A stretch of 64,000 bases of DNA. Source: Diphasiastrum complanatum. Taxonomy: Eukaryota > Streptophyta > Lycopodiopsida > Lycopodiales > Lycopodiaceae. Below, piece after piece: positions 9,861 to 20,522 of the stretch. The notes beneath the pieces were generated by a model that did no database searches, had not been told where the DNA came from, and was given only the letters and a program-made list of their open reading frames with translations. Position 1 is the stretch's first letter. The number at the start of each line of letters is the position of its first letter. The stretch is from contig CM055093.1 of NCBI GenBank assembly GCA_029204225.1, forward strand, positions 4,496,056 through 4,560,055, written 5' to 3'. Both the position numbers and the translations under genes were made by a program.

Positions 9861-10157
9861 GAACACTTTGTGTGAGAAAGTATTTGAGGGGAGTTCCTCA
9901 GTTATCTCAGCCACCATCTTAGAAGAGCGATCAAGGGAGCAAAAAGCCCATAACATCAGGGTTCGAGGGATACCAAACACACAGGATGCCATTGCCGAAG
10001 CTACGAGTTTTCTCGAGTCCACTCTAGGACATGTGACAGATGGGCTAGATACAGCTTGGAGGACCACCAGAGATGCAGCCACACTAATCATTCGCTTCAC
10101 ATCCCTAGACAGCCGCAGAGAGGCTTTACGCTGTAGAGCCCAGTTATGTGGCCTTTC
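9861..10157 (+). pseudogene. LINE ORF1 RNA-binding domain fragment (LINE-F)
   Basis: The open plus-strand frame shows SSVISATILEERSREQKAHN, NIRVRGIPNTQDAIAEATSF, LGHVTDGLDTAWRTTRDAAT and LIIRFTSLDSRREALRCRAQ. These align to the RRM-like core of ORF1 in LINE-D (62.5-62.3 kb) and LINE-A (43.3-43.5 kb). Similarity stops after RCRAQLCG. Only about 100 codons remain, with copia fused on one side and unassignable DNA on the other. Confidence 0.8.
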
Positions 10158-11524
10158 AAAAGTTATGAACTTTCCAAATATTTGGATAAAAGATGTAAAT
10201 GATTGTTACTAATAATAACAGCCACCATGAAAAAAAATTATAAACTAGGTTTTACTCATGTTGCACAGCTTTCTTCACTTAGAAGTCGTAGGGGATGAGA
10301 AATTTTTTTCTACAAGATCTATAACCTCGGTGATTATTATGTTGCACAGCTTATTTTACTTCCAAGTGGTAGGGGCTGAAATTCTCACGTGAAAATATAA
10401 CAATATCAATTAAACCAACTATAACTTATCCAAAATCATCGTTCTTTGGACTAAAACCATAGTTACTAGAGAGGGTGTTTAGGAATAGAGTGGAGTTGTT
10501 CCTGCTTTGACTGCAACATGAGAAACTTGAGGAACAGGAGGGAACATTCTCGTTGCGAAGGGAATGCATTCCCAACTTTTCCCCTTTCAGCTTGAGGTTT
10601 GGGACCAATTTTTTCCCTTATTGCACAATTTTTTTCCATGTTGGTTCAATTCGGTCCAATTTTTTCACGCACTAGGCCTATTCTTTTCTTCCTAGCATAC
10701 ATATTATCTATAATTTGAGTGCTTGTAATTTCTTCTAAAGAGCTAAATACTGAAATCTTCATTTTGTTTTCTTAGTGATGTAGTGTTCCCTTGTTCCTCC
10801 CCCCTCAAAAACATTCCCATGTCTAGGGGTCCAAACATTCCTATTCCTTGTTCCCTAGCAACTATGACCAAAACGCCAAGTAGCTTGTTCTATGATTAAG
10901 GTAGCAATTCTTTAAAAAAATTGAAGTCAACTAAACTTCTTGGTCCTAAACTTAACATTTAGAACTAAAAGATTCTCCATTTTGACTTTCTATGAAGGTA
11001 AATCTGCATTAAAAAATACTATACACACATAAACAAATATCTACCTAAACTAATTAATGATAGATTTGAATGCCAATCAAGTTACACTTAGGGTTTGCAC
11101 CTCAAAGTTCTGTCATGTTGACACCATACAACTTTCATCGAAAAATATTTGAAAATTCCTTCATGGTTACGTGTACTAATGTTGCATGATTAATATCATT
11201 ATGTGTTCTGAGCTTCTTGACCCTTTTCTATGCATCCCCTTAGTCACAATAATTCATGGTTCATGCGATACACTGAACGAACCAATCAAAGATTATGATA
11301 GCTACAAATGTACATCTTCAATAGTTATTAAAAGCTCAGGCCTACTTATGTCAATGTTAATTTAATGTAGAGAAAAACTCTTCAATTTCGAATGTGATGT
11401 ATATTTGCTATTTGGTAAAATAAAAACCATCAGTGCATTTTTCACCTTAGAAGAAGTTGAAGAATGCAAGAATCTTTTCATATTGAGTTTCTAAATATGC
11501 CTACAAGATCCATTGAAGCATTAC
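10158..11524. other. AT-rich stretch without a recognisable gene
   Basis: No coding exon, RNA gene or element end could be recognised on either strand. I looked here for the next LST8 exon (expected to continue VPEVDTAVRSL) and did not find it. The stretch is probably the intron 3' of LST8 exon 5. Confidence 0.5.
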
Positions 11525-11602
11525 CAGCTCAAAACTGCAAGAGTTTGCAGTAAGATCCCACACACGGATATTGCCATTTTGATCTCCTGAAATCAGCTCT
11601 GT
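11525..11602 (-). CDS. LST8: LST8 exon 5 (by homology): WD40 segment
   Basis: The 78-bp exon encodes [20 protein letters not shown] then SCSFEL (26 codons). It lies between a canonical acceptor (...GATACAG before ACAGAG) and donor (GTAATG). It is the C-terminal half of WD repeat 3 of LST8, the beta-propeller subunit that stabilises the TOR kinase domain in TORC1/TORC2. In known plant LST8 the next residues continue into a segment absent from the remaining window, so the 3' exons must lie beyond a very long intron or be lost. Phase and residues join cleanly to exon 4. Confidence 0.88.
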
Positions 11603-11814
11603 CTGTATCATGGTGAGCCACAAGACTACAAAGTTGTAAAACGTTTCTTTTGGTAATGCACTTCTACTACAGTAATCTAAAAGTGAGTCGTCTTCTGAAA
11701 CTGTCATCGCTAACTCTCCAAATTGGTTCAAACTGACATGCACTATCTGCTACACTAAATCAGAATCAACAAGGCACAAAAAGAGTTGCAACAAAAAAGA
11801 CAATAATGGCACAC

Positions 11815-11884
11815 CTGATTTGGGTGCAGCACAACTGTATTCACCGCTGCACGACTTTCATATTCTCTTTGGAAACCTGGAGCT
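11815..11884 (-). CDS. LST8: LST8 exon 4 (by homology)
   Basis: The 70-bp exon completes the split Arg codon of exon 3 and encodes APGFQREYESRAAVNTVVLH then PNQ. Acceptor ...TCATAG and donor GTGTGC flank it. The intron to exon 5 is only 212 bp, which suggests the original compact structure. The sequence [20 protein letters not shown] across the exon 4/5 junction is highly conserved in the plant family. No stop or frameshift occurs. Confidence 0.88.
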
Positions 11885-13033
11885 CTATGATCAGCAAAGT
11901 ACCCAATTCCAGTCAAGAAAGAAAGTTTTAATTCGTAGATTTTTGCAATGTGAACATTTGAAAGAATATAGAGCCATTATATAATAGCCAATTTTACTGG
12001 GACAAAAACTCAAAATTTCCAAAACTCTGAAAGGACTTAATTAGGCCTGTTATGTTTATGACACCTTCACAGTACAATTTACACCTTCACAGTACAATTG
12101 ACACTTTTATATAGCTGCAATGAACGTGCCCTTAAACAAAGACATATAAAGACAGAAAATAAATTCTGCTATTAATGGAAGTCCTTTCATTCATGATTTG
12201 CTATCTTTCCAAAAAGATCACATATCATTTCTAAGTTATCATAAGATCCTAGCTGAATCTGATTCTCAATTGATTTTCCCATTCTGTGCTCTTTAATAGC
12301 TTGAACCTAGTAAGTGTACTTGATCAATGAGTTGCAAAAGCATGTCATTTGCAAAACCCACATTCCAAGATTGTTCTATGAAGGGTAGAGGTAAGGAACT
12401 GGGACAACTCAATAATAAGAGCTTTCACAAAAGGGAAAAAAAAAAACTCAATAACGGAGTAAATATGACAATGAAATGTTATACAGAGAACCATGAGCTT
12501 TACAACACAAAGACAAAAGCAAATTAGGGCCTTTGGAGTAGCTAAAGATCATATCTTCTGGCTTTTTTATACAAAGATATTGATGGAGAAGACTAGAACA
12601 ATATTGAAGTACAACCAAGAACACCTCTTTCAGGCATAGAGAAGGATGCTTTCACATTGGTGTTCTCCTTTCCTAAGGTGCATATTAACTACCTTGAGAA
12701 AAGGAGGGTGCCAAAAATTTAAAACTTCCATAACCCTTTACCAATCTTGATGCAAAATTACATGATTCAAAACCAAAGATACTTCTTAGACATCCTGAAA
12801 ATAAAAAGGAAAACTGATGCAGATGGAGTACCAAGAATACAATCATTGTCGTGACTTGTAATAAAATCTAGCATTAAAGAAAAGGTTGAACTAGGAAGAA
12901 TCAGTACTCGAGGACTATAAATTTTACTCAGAAACAAAATGTACAAATAATGTCCGAGTTGCAACTCGGATTGATTTTTCAGAAAAGAAGGTTTTTGTCA
13001 TTTTGTAACTCCTGACTCCTGAATTCTTCCACT

Positions 13034-13036
<3 letters not shown>
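11885..13036. other. LST8 intron between exons 3 and 4 (proximal part)
   Basis: Unique-looking AT-rich intron DNA. A short direct repeat (ACACCTTCACAGTACAATT, twice near 12060-12090) is the only structure noticed. No other element ends or genes were found. Confidence 0.55.
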
Positions 13037-13111
<75 letters not shown>

Positions 13112-13184
13112 AAGCTTTATTAATGTCTTTTCCATGCCAAAGGCATATAAGACTAATGAAGTACATGTCAAGTATGTGGTAACC

Positions 13185-13231
<47 letters not shown>
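13037..13231 (-). mobile_element. LINE 3'-end stub between two (GA)n tracts
   Basis: Two GA runs (13037-13107 and 13189-13231) enclose about 80 bp that read, on the minus strand, CTTGACATGTACTTCATTAG, TATGCCTTTGGCATGG, then GACATTAATAAAGC. The same string ends LINE-D at 61283-61350. This is a heavily 5'-truncated copy of the window's LINE family, flanked by CT repeats on both sides in its own orientation. It sits only 6 bp inside the intron from the LST8 exon 3 donor GT. Confidence 0.85.
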
Positions 13232-13233
<2 letters not shown>

Positions 13234-13239
13234 GGGCAC

Positions 13240-13352
13240 CGTAAATCCCATATTTTAACAGTTCCATCTTCGCTGCCTGAAAACATCCATTTTCCATCAC
13301 ATTGGAAGCCAACAGCTGTAACATTGTTGGTGTGTGAATCATAATTGACCAC
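13240..13352 (-). CDS. LST8: LST8 exon 3 (by homology): WD repeats 2-3
   Basis: The 113-bp exon encodes [37 protein letters not shown] and the first two bases of an Arg codon. [12 protein letters not shown] is the classic WD40 D-strand and WD signature. The acceptor is ...TTTTGCAG. The donor is GTGCCC, a weak match to the plant consensus. Immediately downstream comes the CT-flanked LINE stub, so the insertion probably replaced the intron sequence next to the splice site. Reading frame and residues are intact. Confidence 0.92.
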
Positions 13353-14825
13353 CTGCAAAATCAAACAAGTAAAACATTCAAGATGTAAAATAGCTAAATC
13401 GGCCCTTGGGATTACATGAAGGTGATGCAAGCTCTATGTTGGACATGCTTAAGTCAAATTTCCACAAAATTAAACTAAGTTCTAAAAATCAAGCTTAGAG
13501 CAAAGCATTATAAAGCCAAAACCCTCTCTAATGGACAACAATCCCAACAGTAGTTAGGAAGAGGTAAGGACAAAAACAGAGTACATTGTAATCACCAAAA
13601 CTCAAAAACCTACCTAGCTCATGCTCATTATATAAGAATAAACAGCCCAACTATAAATGTAATTCTAGAATAAATGTTCTCTTTAAATTAATCTAAAGTT
13701 TCAAGTCATGCCTACATATAACATATATGAAATATGTGAAGTCGTGATAAAAAATCGTAAGGCACAATCCGATGCATATGATTGCTATATCTATGATATC
13801 ACAAGGAGGTGAAAAGATGTCGAACTTGTCAAGTAGACGTGAGGGGTATACTAGGAGAGATGGTAGCCTTGATCAAAAAGAGTCCCGAATTAGGTAAGTG
13901 CCAGCCATGGGTATTTGCTAATGCTAGGGGATGTAGTCTCGAATGACACGACTCTCGATTGATCTGAAGATAGCCTTCACCAATATAGGCGGCATAACAA
14001 ATTCAGCTAGGATGATTACATGTGGGACTGAGGATGTACAAATCATACATGATAACATACATCTTTGAACACATGAGAATATAGCCCAATCATAACTCAT
14101 AGGCTCAATACCCTAGGCCTAGGCCTCTATCGCATACATGGTCCGGGGATCTCGTATATGTCGTCTGAAATAAAGCTATTTCATATTGACTAGAGAAAAC
14201 TGGTCATTCCCTAATCAACAACTGGGCACATTTCTCATGCAAATATAGGAACAGATAAGAAAACTCCCAGGTATGCATAGGATGATACAATCTCTAGAAG
14301 TTGGCAATCCAGAGTCAGAATATAGTGCTGCATAAAGGAGCAAGATGTATTGAGGATCATTAGCTTTGGGCTTCTTTACCCCAAACTCCAAACCTCTATC
14401 ATAGCATAAGGAAGATAATGTACCAATGTGTTGTTGCAAGCAATTAGGGACTCAGCTTATTACATTCATCGTGTCCTAATTTTATTACTTTGATTTATGC
14501 ACCAGCAAGCCTTGGGCCCTTCTTTATTCATGTACGAGCCGATGGCCATTTATTCATTTATTGGCTATTGGACTATATGATTATGGAGTGGAGGTCCTCC
14601 TGGTTGTTCGTAGGCCTACAGGGGGGCGCAGTATTTTCTATTGTAGTTCTGAAATACTAATCTCCAAAGCAAGCAATAATCACACGAAGTCACTGACAAT
14701 GGACATGAGTAAAACCAAAACCAAAAGGAAAACAAAAGCTGCTCCACTGCTTATTCTCTGATAAAAAAAAGGGGATCTTTACTTTACAGATTATCACACA
14801 CTACTGAAAGTTTTGGTGCCAAGAA
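13353..14825. other. LST8 intron 2-3, gene-free proximal part
   Basis: No exon or transposon ends recognised. The sequence is moderately AT-rich with occasional short open frames that show no family resemblance. Confidence 0.5.
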
Positions 14826-14907
14826 CCTGGTGGTGAGGTCACATCAAGAAGATCATAAGGAAACGGCCTGGTGGTCAGGTTACATCAAGAAGATCACAAG
14901 CAAACGG
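14826..14907. repeat. Tandem duplication, two 41-bp units
   Basis: CCTGGTGGTGAGGTCACATC at 14826 and CCTGGTGGTCAGGTTACATC at 14867 begin two adjacent 41-bp units that differ at a few positions. They lie just downstream of the copia fragment and may be part of its degraded 3' region. Confidence 0.8.
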
Positions 14908-15049
14908 CCACAGGCCAGAATACTTTAGGGCATACCTTAAGAATAAAGTCATTGCATTCGTAGGACTTTACCTTTTCGTCTCACATCTGAATTGCACAGT
15001 CCAACAATGCCCTTCTCAATTCAGATGCTATTCAACAGGTTTTAATGAT

Positions 15050-15875
15050 AATTTACTTCTAAGAAATGCAAACCTTTCTCTAAGTAAGCCCTTTGTCAAG
15101 ATGTCTGCAATCATGTCAAGTGTTGGGCAGAAACTTAAAGTGAGATTACCTTCTTCCACTAAATTTCTCACAAAGTGATATTGTAATGCAATGTGTTTAC
15201 TATGCTTATGAAAACCTGAATTCCCACTTTAAAACATACATCCCTGATTGTCATTAAACAAGATAAAGTCATCTATCATGATTCCTATCTCATCAACTAG
15301 CTTTTTCATCCAAATGTATTCCTTTGCAGCCTGGCACACTGCAACATATTCTGCTTCTGTAGTTGAAAGTGCCATTGATGCATGTTTGCAGTTCACCCAG
15401 ATTATAGGTCCCCCCCTGCTGTCTGAATCTGCAAAGCCTGTCAGTTCAATTCAGTACCCCCATAGCTGATTCCGAAATCCTTTGTCCCCTTCAAGTAGCG
15501 AAGAACTCGTTTGGCCAACCAATGGTCGATACCGGGATTATTCAAAAACTTACCTAATTTTCGAACAGCAGTTGCTATGTCGGGCCTGGTACAAAGCATC
15601 GCATACATTAATGAACCTACCAGGCTCCTATACGGATACATCATCATAGATAATTTTTCTTCTTCTGTGTTAGGGCTCATCCCCTTGGTCAGATGCACTC
15701 CCACATCCAATGGAGTACTCACAGGGTTGCAGTCACTCATACTCAATCTTTCCAGCATTTCTTCAATGTATTTAGCTTGGCTCATCATGGTATTCAGATC
15801 ATGGCTCCTAGTGATCTGAATGCCCAGAAAGAAATGAAGCAACCCCAGGTCTTTTATTTCAAATTCATTCATCAT
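15050..15875 (-). pseudogene. Copia RT C-terminus and RNase H (copia-3 fragment)
   Basis: The minus strand shows MNEFEIKDLGLLHFFLGIQI, SQAKYIEEMLERLSMSDCNP, VSTPLDVGVHLTKGM, YRSLVGSLMYAMLCTRPDIA, then RNase H pieces ALSTTEAEYVAVCQAAKEYI, KHIALQYHFVRN and FCPTLDMIADILTKGLLREK. A frameshift near 15440 and a stop near the DNQGCMF motif break it. RT motifs before DLGLLHFFLG, including YVDD, are absent. The fragment lies in the LST8 intron between exons 2 and 3, in the same strand sense as the gene. Confidence 0.85.
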
Positions 15876-16365
15876 GTTTTTCTTGCATGGATTCGCCTCT
15901 ACTACATTGTTTTCAATAATTATGACAAATTGCTCTTCTTCTGCAAATTTATCAACAAAGTGACCTTGCTTGTTCTTGCCCTTCTTTTGATCACTTTACT
16001 TCTTTCGCCATTCAAAAGCGAAAAGGGCCATACTTGCCACAATAGTTGCCGTTGCCCTTCCTCTTGGGTGCAGATGAGCAATTGGTGCTTGTCTCCTCTC
16101 CAATCTGCAACTTGGACATTTGTTGCTCCAAGTTTTGCTTTGAGTTCTTTGTCTTCACCTTTCTTCTCAAAGTTTTGTTTCTTCTTAGAAACAAACACGT
16201 GTTCTAGATTATCTTCAAAAAGATTCTTCCTTCATAACTCCCCAAAGGCTGGAAGCCTCTCCCTAGATATACAGAACATCACATAGTCTTGAAAGTGGAA
16301 TGATAAACTATTCAAGACTACGGGAGCAATACTCCTCTCACTTATTAGGCTCATCTGATGCAATA
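15876..16365 (-). pseudogene. Copia-3 gag remnant, fused to RT by deletion
   Basis: The minus strand carries VVLNSLSFHFQDYVMF, a stop, then EDNLEHVFVSKKKQNFEKK and CGKYGPFRF. These parallel copia-2 gag (VLNNLSFNYQDYLMSL, EDNLEHAFASKKKQNFQKK, CNYCGKYGHLAFEC). Directly downstream comes RT sequence, so protease, integrase and most of RT are missing: an internal deletion of about 2.5 kb relative to copia-2. Upstream, homology stops at 16365, where a gypsy fragment begins; the copia leader resumes at 19195. Confidence 0.82.
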
Positions 16366-18050
16366 CCAACGATAGTGCATCAGCGACCACATTGTCCTTC
16401 CCTCTTCAAAGACGAATTTCCACGAAATTCCTGCATCAGCTCGGCCCACTGAGCTTGGTGGCCTTTCAAATCTAGTTGAGTGCAAAAATACTTCAAAAGT
16501 ATGATGATTTGTCTACACATAAAACTCGGCGCCGTATAAATAATGTCTCCACACCTTGAGCGCATGTACTCGCATACAGCTCTTGCTCCTGTGCGGGTCT
16601 ACCATCTTGGCTCAACACTGCACCTACGGCAATGCCACTTGCATCTGTCTCTAGGTCAAACAGTTTATGGGTATCAACAATCTTGAGGACGTGGCCAACA
16701 CCTCCATCAAGTTCTCAAACTTGTGCTAAGCTTCAGCAACCCACCGAACTACAATGTTGTTTTTCCATAACTGGTCCATCAAAGGAGCAGCTACCCTGGA
16801 ATAGCTCCTAACGAACTGCCGGTAGAACTTGCAAAAACTTAACAAAATAGGAGAGGCGAAAGGTGAATAACTAGGACGGACGTACCCCAGCAGTAATACA
16901 AATCCAACATCTTTTTGACTTCCTCTTCCTCTTAAGGCTCATCTTATAAGGAGGCCTACATACCGGACTTGCCCCTGGAACAAGCTCAATACGGAGCTCC
17001 ATGTTCCATCTAGGCGGCAATCCCTCTGGCATATTACTAATTAGCATGTTTTAAAACTGAGTGCGGATGGACTTCTCCAACTCACTTGTTGGGTCACATC
17101 TTGGCTGTAATGAAACAAGATGCAGATGTAAATGAAGTTTCTTGTGGTTCATTAGCGAGTGTGCTTAGCTGATGATTACCAAAACAAAAATCAAAATTGA
17201 ATCTCCATTCTCTTTATTTGCATACATTCACTCCCCCCTTTAAGACATGAGACATTCCCTCATGTGTGACCTTATATACATGCAAAAGAGAAAAAAAAAC
17301 TATAACAGGATGCCTACTCATCGTCGCTTACTAATGAGTCTTCCAAAATCTCCTCATCCTTGTCCTCATCTTGACACTATGTAGAACATGGAGCGTCGTG
17401 TCCGTGCCGCGAGGAAAATCTTTGACAGATGCTTGCCAAGACAAAAAAAACACAATCCGTCTTTCTTGGCCTTGTTTGTTTGCTCTGGACTGAGGGGAGA
17501 CTTGTTGTAAGCATGACGAGCCATAGGAGATGCCTCTTTGCACTTCAAATTCTATTGCATCTGGATAGGATCCCTCTGCGAGAAGTCCTTCTGACCAGCT
17601 TGGCCAAACTCTCGCGAACACTTTTTCTGGGGCCAACTTGCCACTCCAAATTCAGCCTTGTTACACACGTTACCTTCGAAGTTAAGGGTTGTTGCAATGG
17701 CCTCCTCCAAGGTCTTTCACCCTTCATTAAGCACTGAAGGCCTCAACTCTTCGCGAAGGCCAAAAGTGAATTTGTGGACTACCAGCCACTCGGGAATCTC
17801 TTCTGGAATCTTGATAAGCGTCTCACGATACTTATCAGCATAAGGATAAGGCAGAGCATGCTGTGAGGAGGACGCAAAACCACCAGCTATAGAGAAGAGC
17901 ATCGCTCGCATCTCTGTGACGGTCTTCTCCATACTATCCATGCGAGCTTGCACAGAAGAGGAAACACCAACAGGCGAACTAGCAGCCATTGTAGGCGGGT
18001 TACGGTCAAGGCTAAGCATAGGGCAAGGTGGGGTGGTGATTGGAGGGCAA
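16366..18050 (-). pseudogene. Gypsy gag-pol fragment nested in copia-3
   Basis: On the minus strand, gag-like codons begin near 18019 (SLDRNPPTMAASSPVG; ALPYPYADKYRETLIKIPEE; KFTFGLREELRPSVLNEG). A shifted zinc-knuckle region follows (CFFCLGKHL near 17440). After a large gap, an RNase H end appears (LKYFCTQLDLKGHQAQWAEL then GKDNVVADA near 16370). Most of protease and RT is deleted or scrambled (16560-17330). The fragment ends exactly inside the RNase H motif, where copia gag restarts. It is a rearranged Ty3/gypsy element. Confidence 0.75.
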
Positions 18051-18813
18051 CAGGAGGGCTAAAAGGTATATTGACACAGTAGTCTTCCATAATGAACAAA
18101 AAAAACACAAAAAAAACAAACTCTCTTTCTGAATGTACACAAAAAGATATGATTTTTCTTGTGAAAAGGGAAAACATAAAGTAAAATAAATCAACAAAGA
18201 TAGATCACTCCCTGGTTCCCAAAGACGTAGTATGGATGACCGATGAAGAGGTTGCCGGAAAAAACTGAACTTTTGTCGACTTTTTGCAAAAACAGGTGAA
18301 AAAAACAGCCAAAATCAATGTGAACTTATGCACGCTCAGATCTACAAACAGGCTGAAGGTACTACTATAGTAGGTCGCCCTCCTGTAAGGATTCTCCGTG
18401 CCAAATCTCAGGTCAAAGGGACATACGGCGAAGAAGTTATGACGTTCCCACTCCAAAACCTCTAAAAAAATGTCCAAAATCTGTTTTTTTGAGCAGAATT
18501 AGCAAATTTCGAAATCTTTTCTCAGATTTTCAGCCTCCCTAGCAGCAATCCAGCACCCACAATAGCCTACCAAAATCTCACTGCAACCTGACACCTATAG
18601 GAGAAGTTATGTCAATTGAAGTGCTGATTTTTTTTCCCTGTGATGGACCTGTAGGATGTTTTGAAATTTTCTGATCTGAAGAACACCTATAACAGTTGTC
18701 TCCACGATTTCACCCCTCAAAAACCTTCAAAAACAAGCAAAAACCAAAGATTTCCCCACTTTCTCTCTCTAGAACGGGCGATTCTCTCTCTAGAAAGACG
18801 CACTGATACCAAT
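18051..18813. other. Gypsy leader between LTR and gag
   Basis: No coding domain. Purine/pyrimidine-biased sequence with a repeated CTCTCTCTAGAA word near 18765-18795. Next to the LTR is CTGATACCAATTG, which resembles the complement of a Met-tRNA primer site (TGGTATCAG). It is interpreted as the 5' untranslated leader of the fragment at 16366-18050. Confidence 0.6.
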
Positions 18814-19103
18814 TGTGACAAGCAAGTCTCTCCAAGCTCATGAATTCTAGAAGGCCGGTGTGTAGAATGAACCTCCCCGGCTAGCATCTTGTCACTGACG
18901 GCTAAGATCCCGACGGTCAAAACACACCGCATCTCTGACAGCTTGTCAGGCGGCCACACCGGCAGGTCACTGCTTGTGACGCATCTGTCCCAGCTTGGGA
19001 CAGATGTCCTCGTTGGTCACCGACCCTTGCCAATACTAGGCCTCAGGCCCTCTGGTAACCGGCCGTGCCGAGGTCATGATAGAGCCGTAACTGGGCTCTA
19101 ACA
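18814..19103 (-). repeat. Gypsy 5' LTR, 290 bp
   Basis: Bounded by TG (18814) and CA (19103) in either reading and preceded, in element sense, by the primer-site remnant at 18803-18811. It contains a repeated, partly palindromic core (GTCCCAGCTTGGGACAGATG). No second LTR was found at the other end of the fragment. A pyrimidine run (CTCCCCCCATC) follows at 19104, like a PPT complement. This may mean LTR-LTR recombination before truncation. Confidence 0.65.
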
Positions 19104-19194
19104 CTCCCCCCATCTATCCTCCTGCGTTTTTGAAAAAAAAAAATAATCTGCGTTTCTGTCCCAGAAATGCGTTTCTGTGCAACTATACCAACAA

Positions 19195-19355
19195 CTATCC
19201 AACAGTGCAAGAATCAACCCGAGTCCTATAGATCAAAAGCGCCCTCCTACAAGAGGAAGGTGCTTGTGGAAGATGAGAATCTTCTCAAGAATCTAAGCAT
19301 TGATGGTTCTTTCACTCTTAGACTCACAACCTACACAACCTGCTTTGGCAATCAA
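19195..19355 (-). mobile_element. Copia leader fragment (copia-3)
   Basis: The segment is close to 35500-35650, the leader of copia-2 between gag and the primer-binding site. Shared words include CAGTGCAAGA, CTATAGATCAAAAGC, GGTGCTTGTGGAAGATGAGA and TCTTCTCAAGAATCTAAGCA. With 15050-16365 it forms one copia element, divided by the gypsy insertion at 16366-19103. Its LTRs are missing. Confidence 0.8.
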
Positions 19356-19439
19356 CTCTAGCAATTGAAATCCTATATAGTCAATGACGAAGGATTGCAG
19401 GAAATGGCTAATAGCATTCAAGTAATATCCAATGGCAGT

Positions 19440-19770
19440 TCTTGGCATGATTTCCTTCTTTGGGCAGCAATGGTGGTCTTTCTGGGTAGCAACGAGCCAT
19501 GCAGCAGCTACACTAGCAAGAGCAAAGCTTTAACAACCCCCAAGTATGAAGGTTCAATTCTCAGGAAAGTGGCTCTTGGAATCAAGTGAGTTTCCCAAGC
19601 AATAATGGAATTCCCAGGCAACGATGAACTTCCTAGGCAGCAATGAAATCTATGCATTCTTCCAAAGCAGCAATGGCAGGCTTTCTGAGATTGTGCAGCT
19701 CCCAGGCAGCCCAACTTCTCCAAAGGCAGCAATGGACTCGAGTGGATTCAGTCTCATCTAGCAATGGATT
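19440..19770. repeat. Degenerate repeat of an AGGCAGCAATGG-like word
   Basis: Words such as GGGCAGCAATGG, AGGCAACGATGA, AGGCAGCAATGA, AAGCAGCAATGG and AGGCAGCAATGG recur every 25-45 bp. Spacing is irregular and it is not a perfect minisatellite. It lies inside the LST8 intron between exons 2 and 3. Confidence 0.6.
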
Positions 19771-20391
19771 CAAGTGTGATTCTAACTTAGGAAGCATATA
19801 AATGCCTTCGATTGAAAACTGTCAACACTTATATCACTTGACATAATTAAATGGATTTTGAAGCTCCTTTAACTGTCCTTCTTGGCTGAAACTTCCTTCT
19901 TGTTTGAAATTATTAACACATTTCGAGAATGGAGTTACACCACGTTAAAATATATTTTTGAGGATAATGTGTATGCCACTTGTGCCTTAACTTTATGCCA
20001 CAATCAAAGTTGCATTTGCTAAATTATGACAGTGATAACCAATCTTTCAAAGAAAACTGCACTCATTCCTCCTCTCGCATAAAGTATACAAAATGTGATA
20101 CAGTGTATTCAAACAGATTAAAGCTTTGGTTGGTTGCTAATATGAAGATATCATCATCATCAAACAATTTTCTAAGCTATCATTGCTTAAAAAAACATTT
20201 ACCAGCAATAAATTGTGAAAAATTGAATCAACCAGAATATTTACAATTACATATGTCAGTCCTGAAACAATTTTCTAAATGAAAGTATTCACATATTTCA
20301 AATAACATATTTATCAGTTCATGCTGTAGGTAAACAGCTGAAATATAAATACAAGTGCAAACAAACAAGGATCAACACATTAATGTTGCAG

Positions 20392-20496
20392 GAATGGCAG
20401 TCTCCTGTGGCTATTCAAGTCATCATGGATTCAAGCAATGAAAGGGTAGGCTTCATGACAAGCTGCCTCATGTTAGCCGATGCTAAACATCATAAG
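20392..20496 (+). other. Candidate orphan exon on the strand opposite LST8
   Basis: A 105-bp window is open in the plus frame and bounded by TTGCAG (ending 20391) and GTAATC (from 20497). It encodes EWQSPVAIQVIMDSSNERVG, then [15 protein letters not shown]: 35 codons with no stop and a protein-like composition. It lies 26 bp from LST8 exon 2, on the other strand. I do not recognise the family. It could be a captured host exon, an antisense gene's exon, or chance. Confidence 0.3.
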
Positions 20497-20522
20497 GTAA
20501 TCACTAATGTCAGAATACTTAC

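Noticed and set aside
13035-13430. A protein with a long Leu-Ser repeat (LSLSLS)
   Set aside because: The repeat is a translation of the (GA)n microsatellite; only the LST8 exon portion is real.
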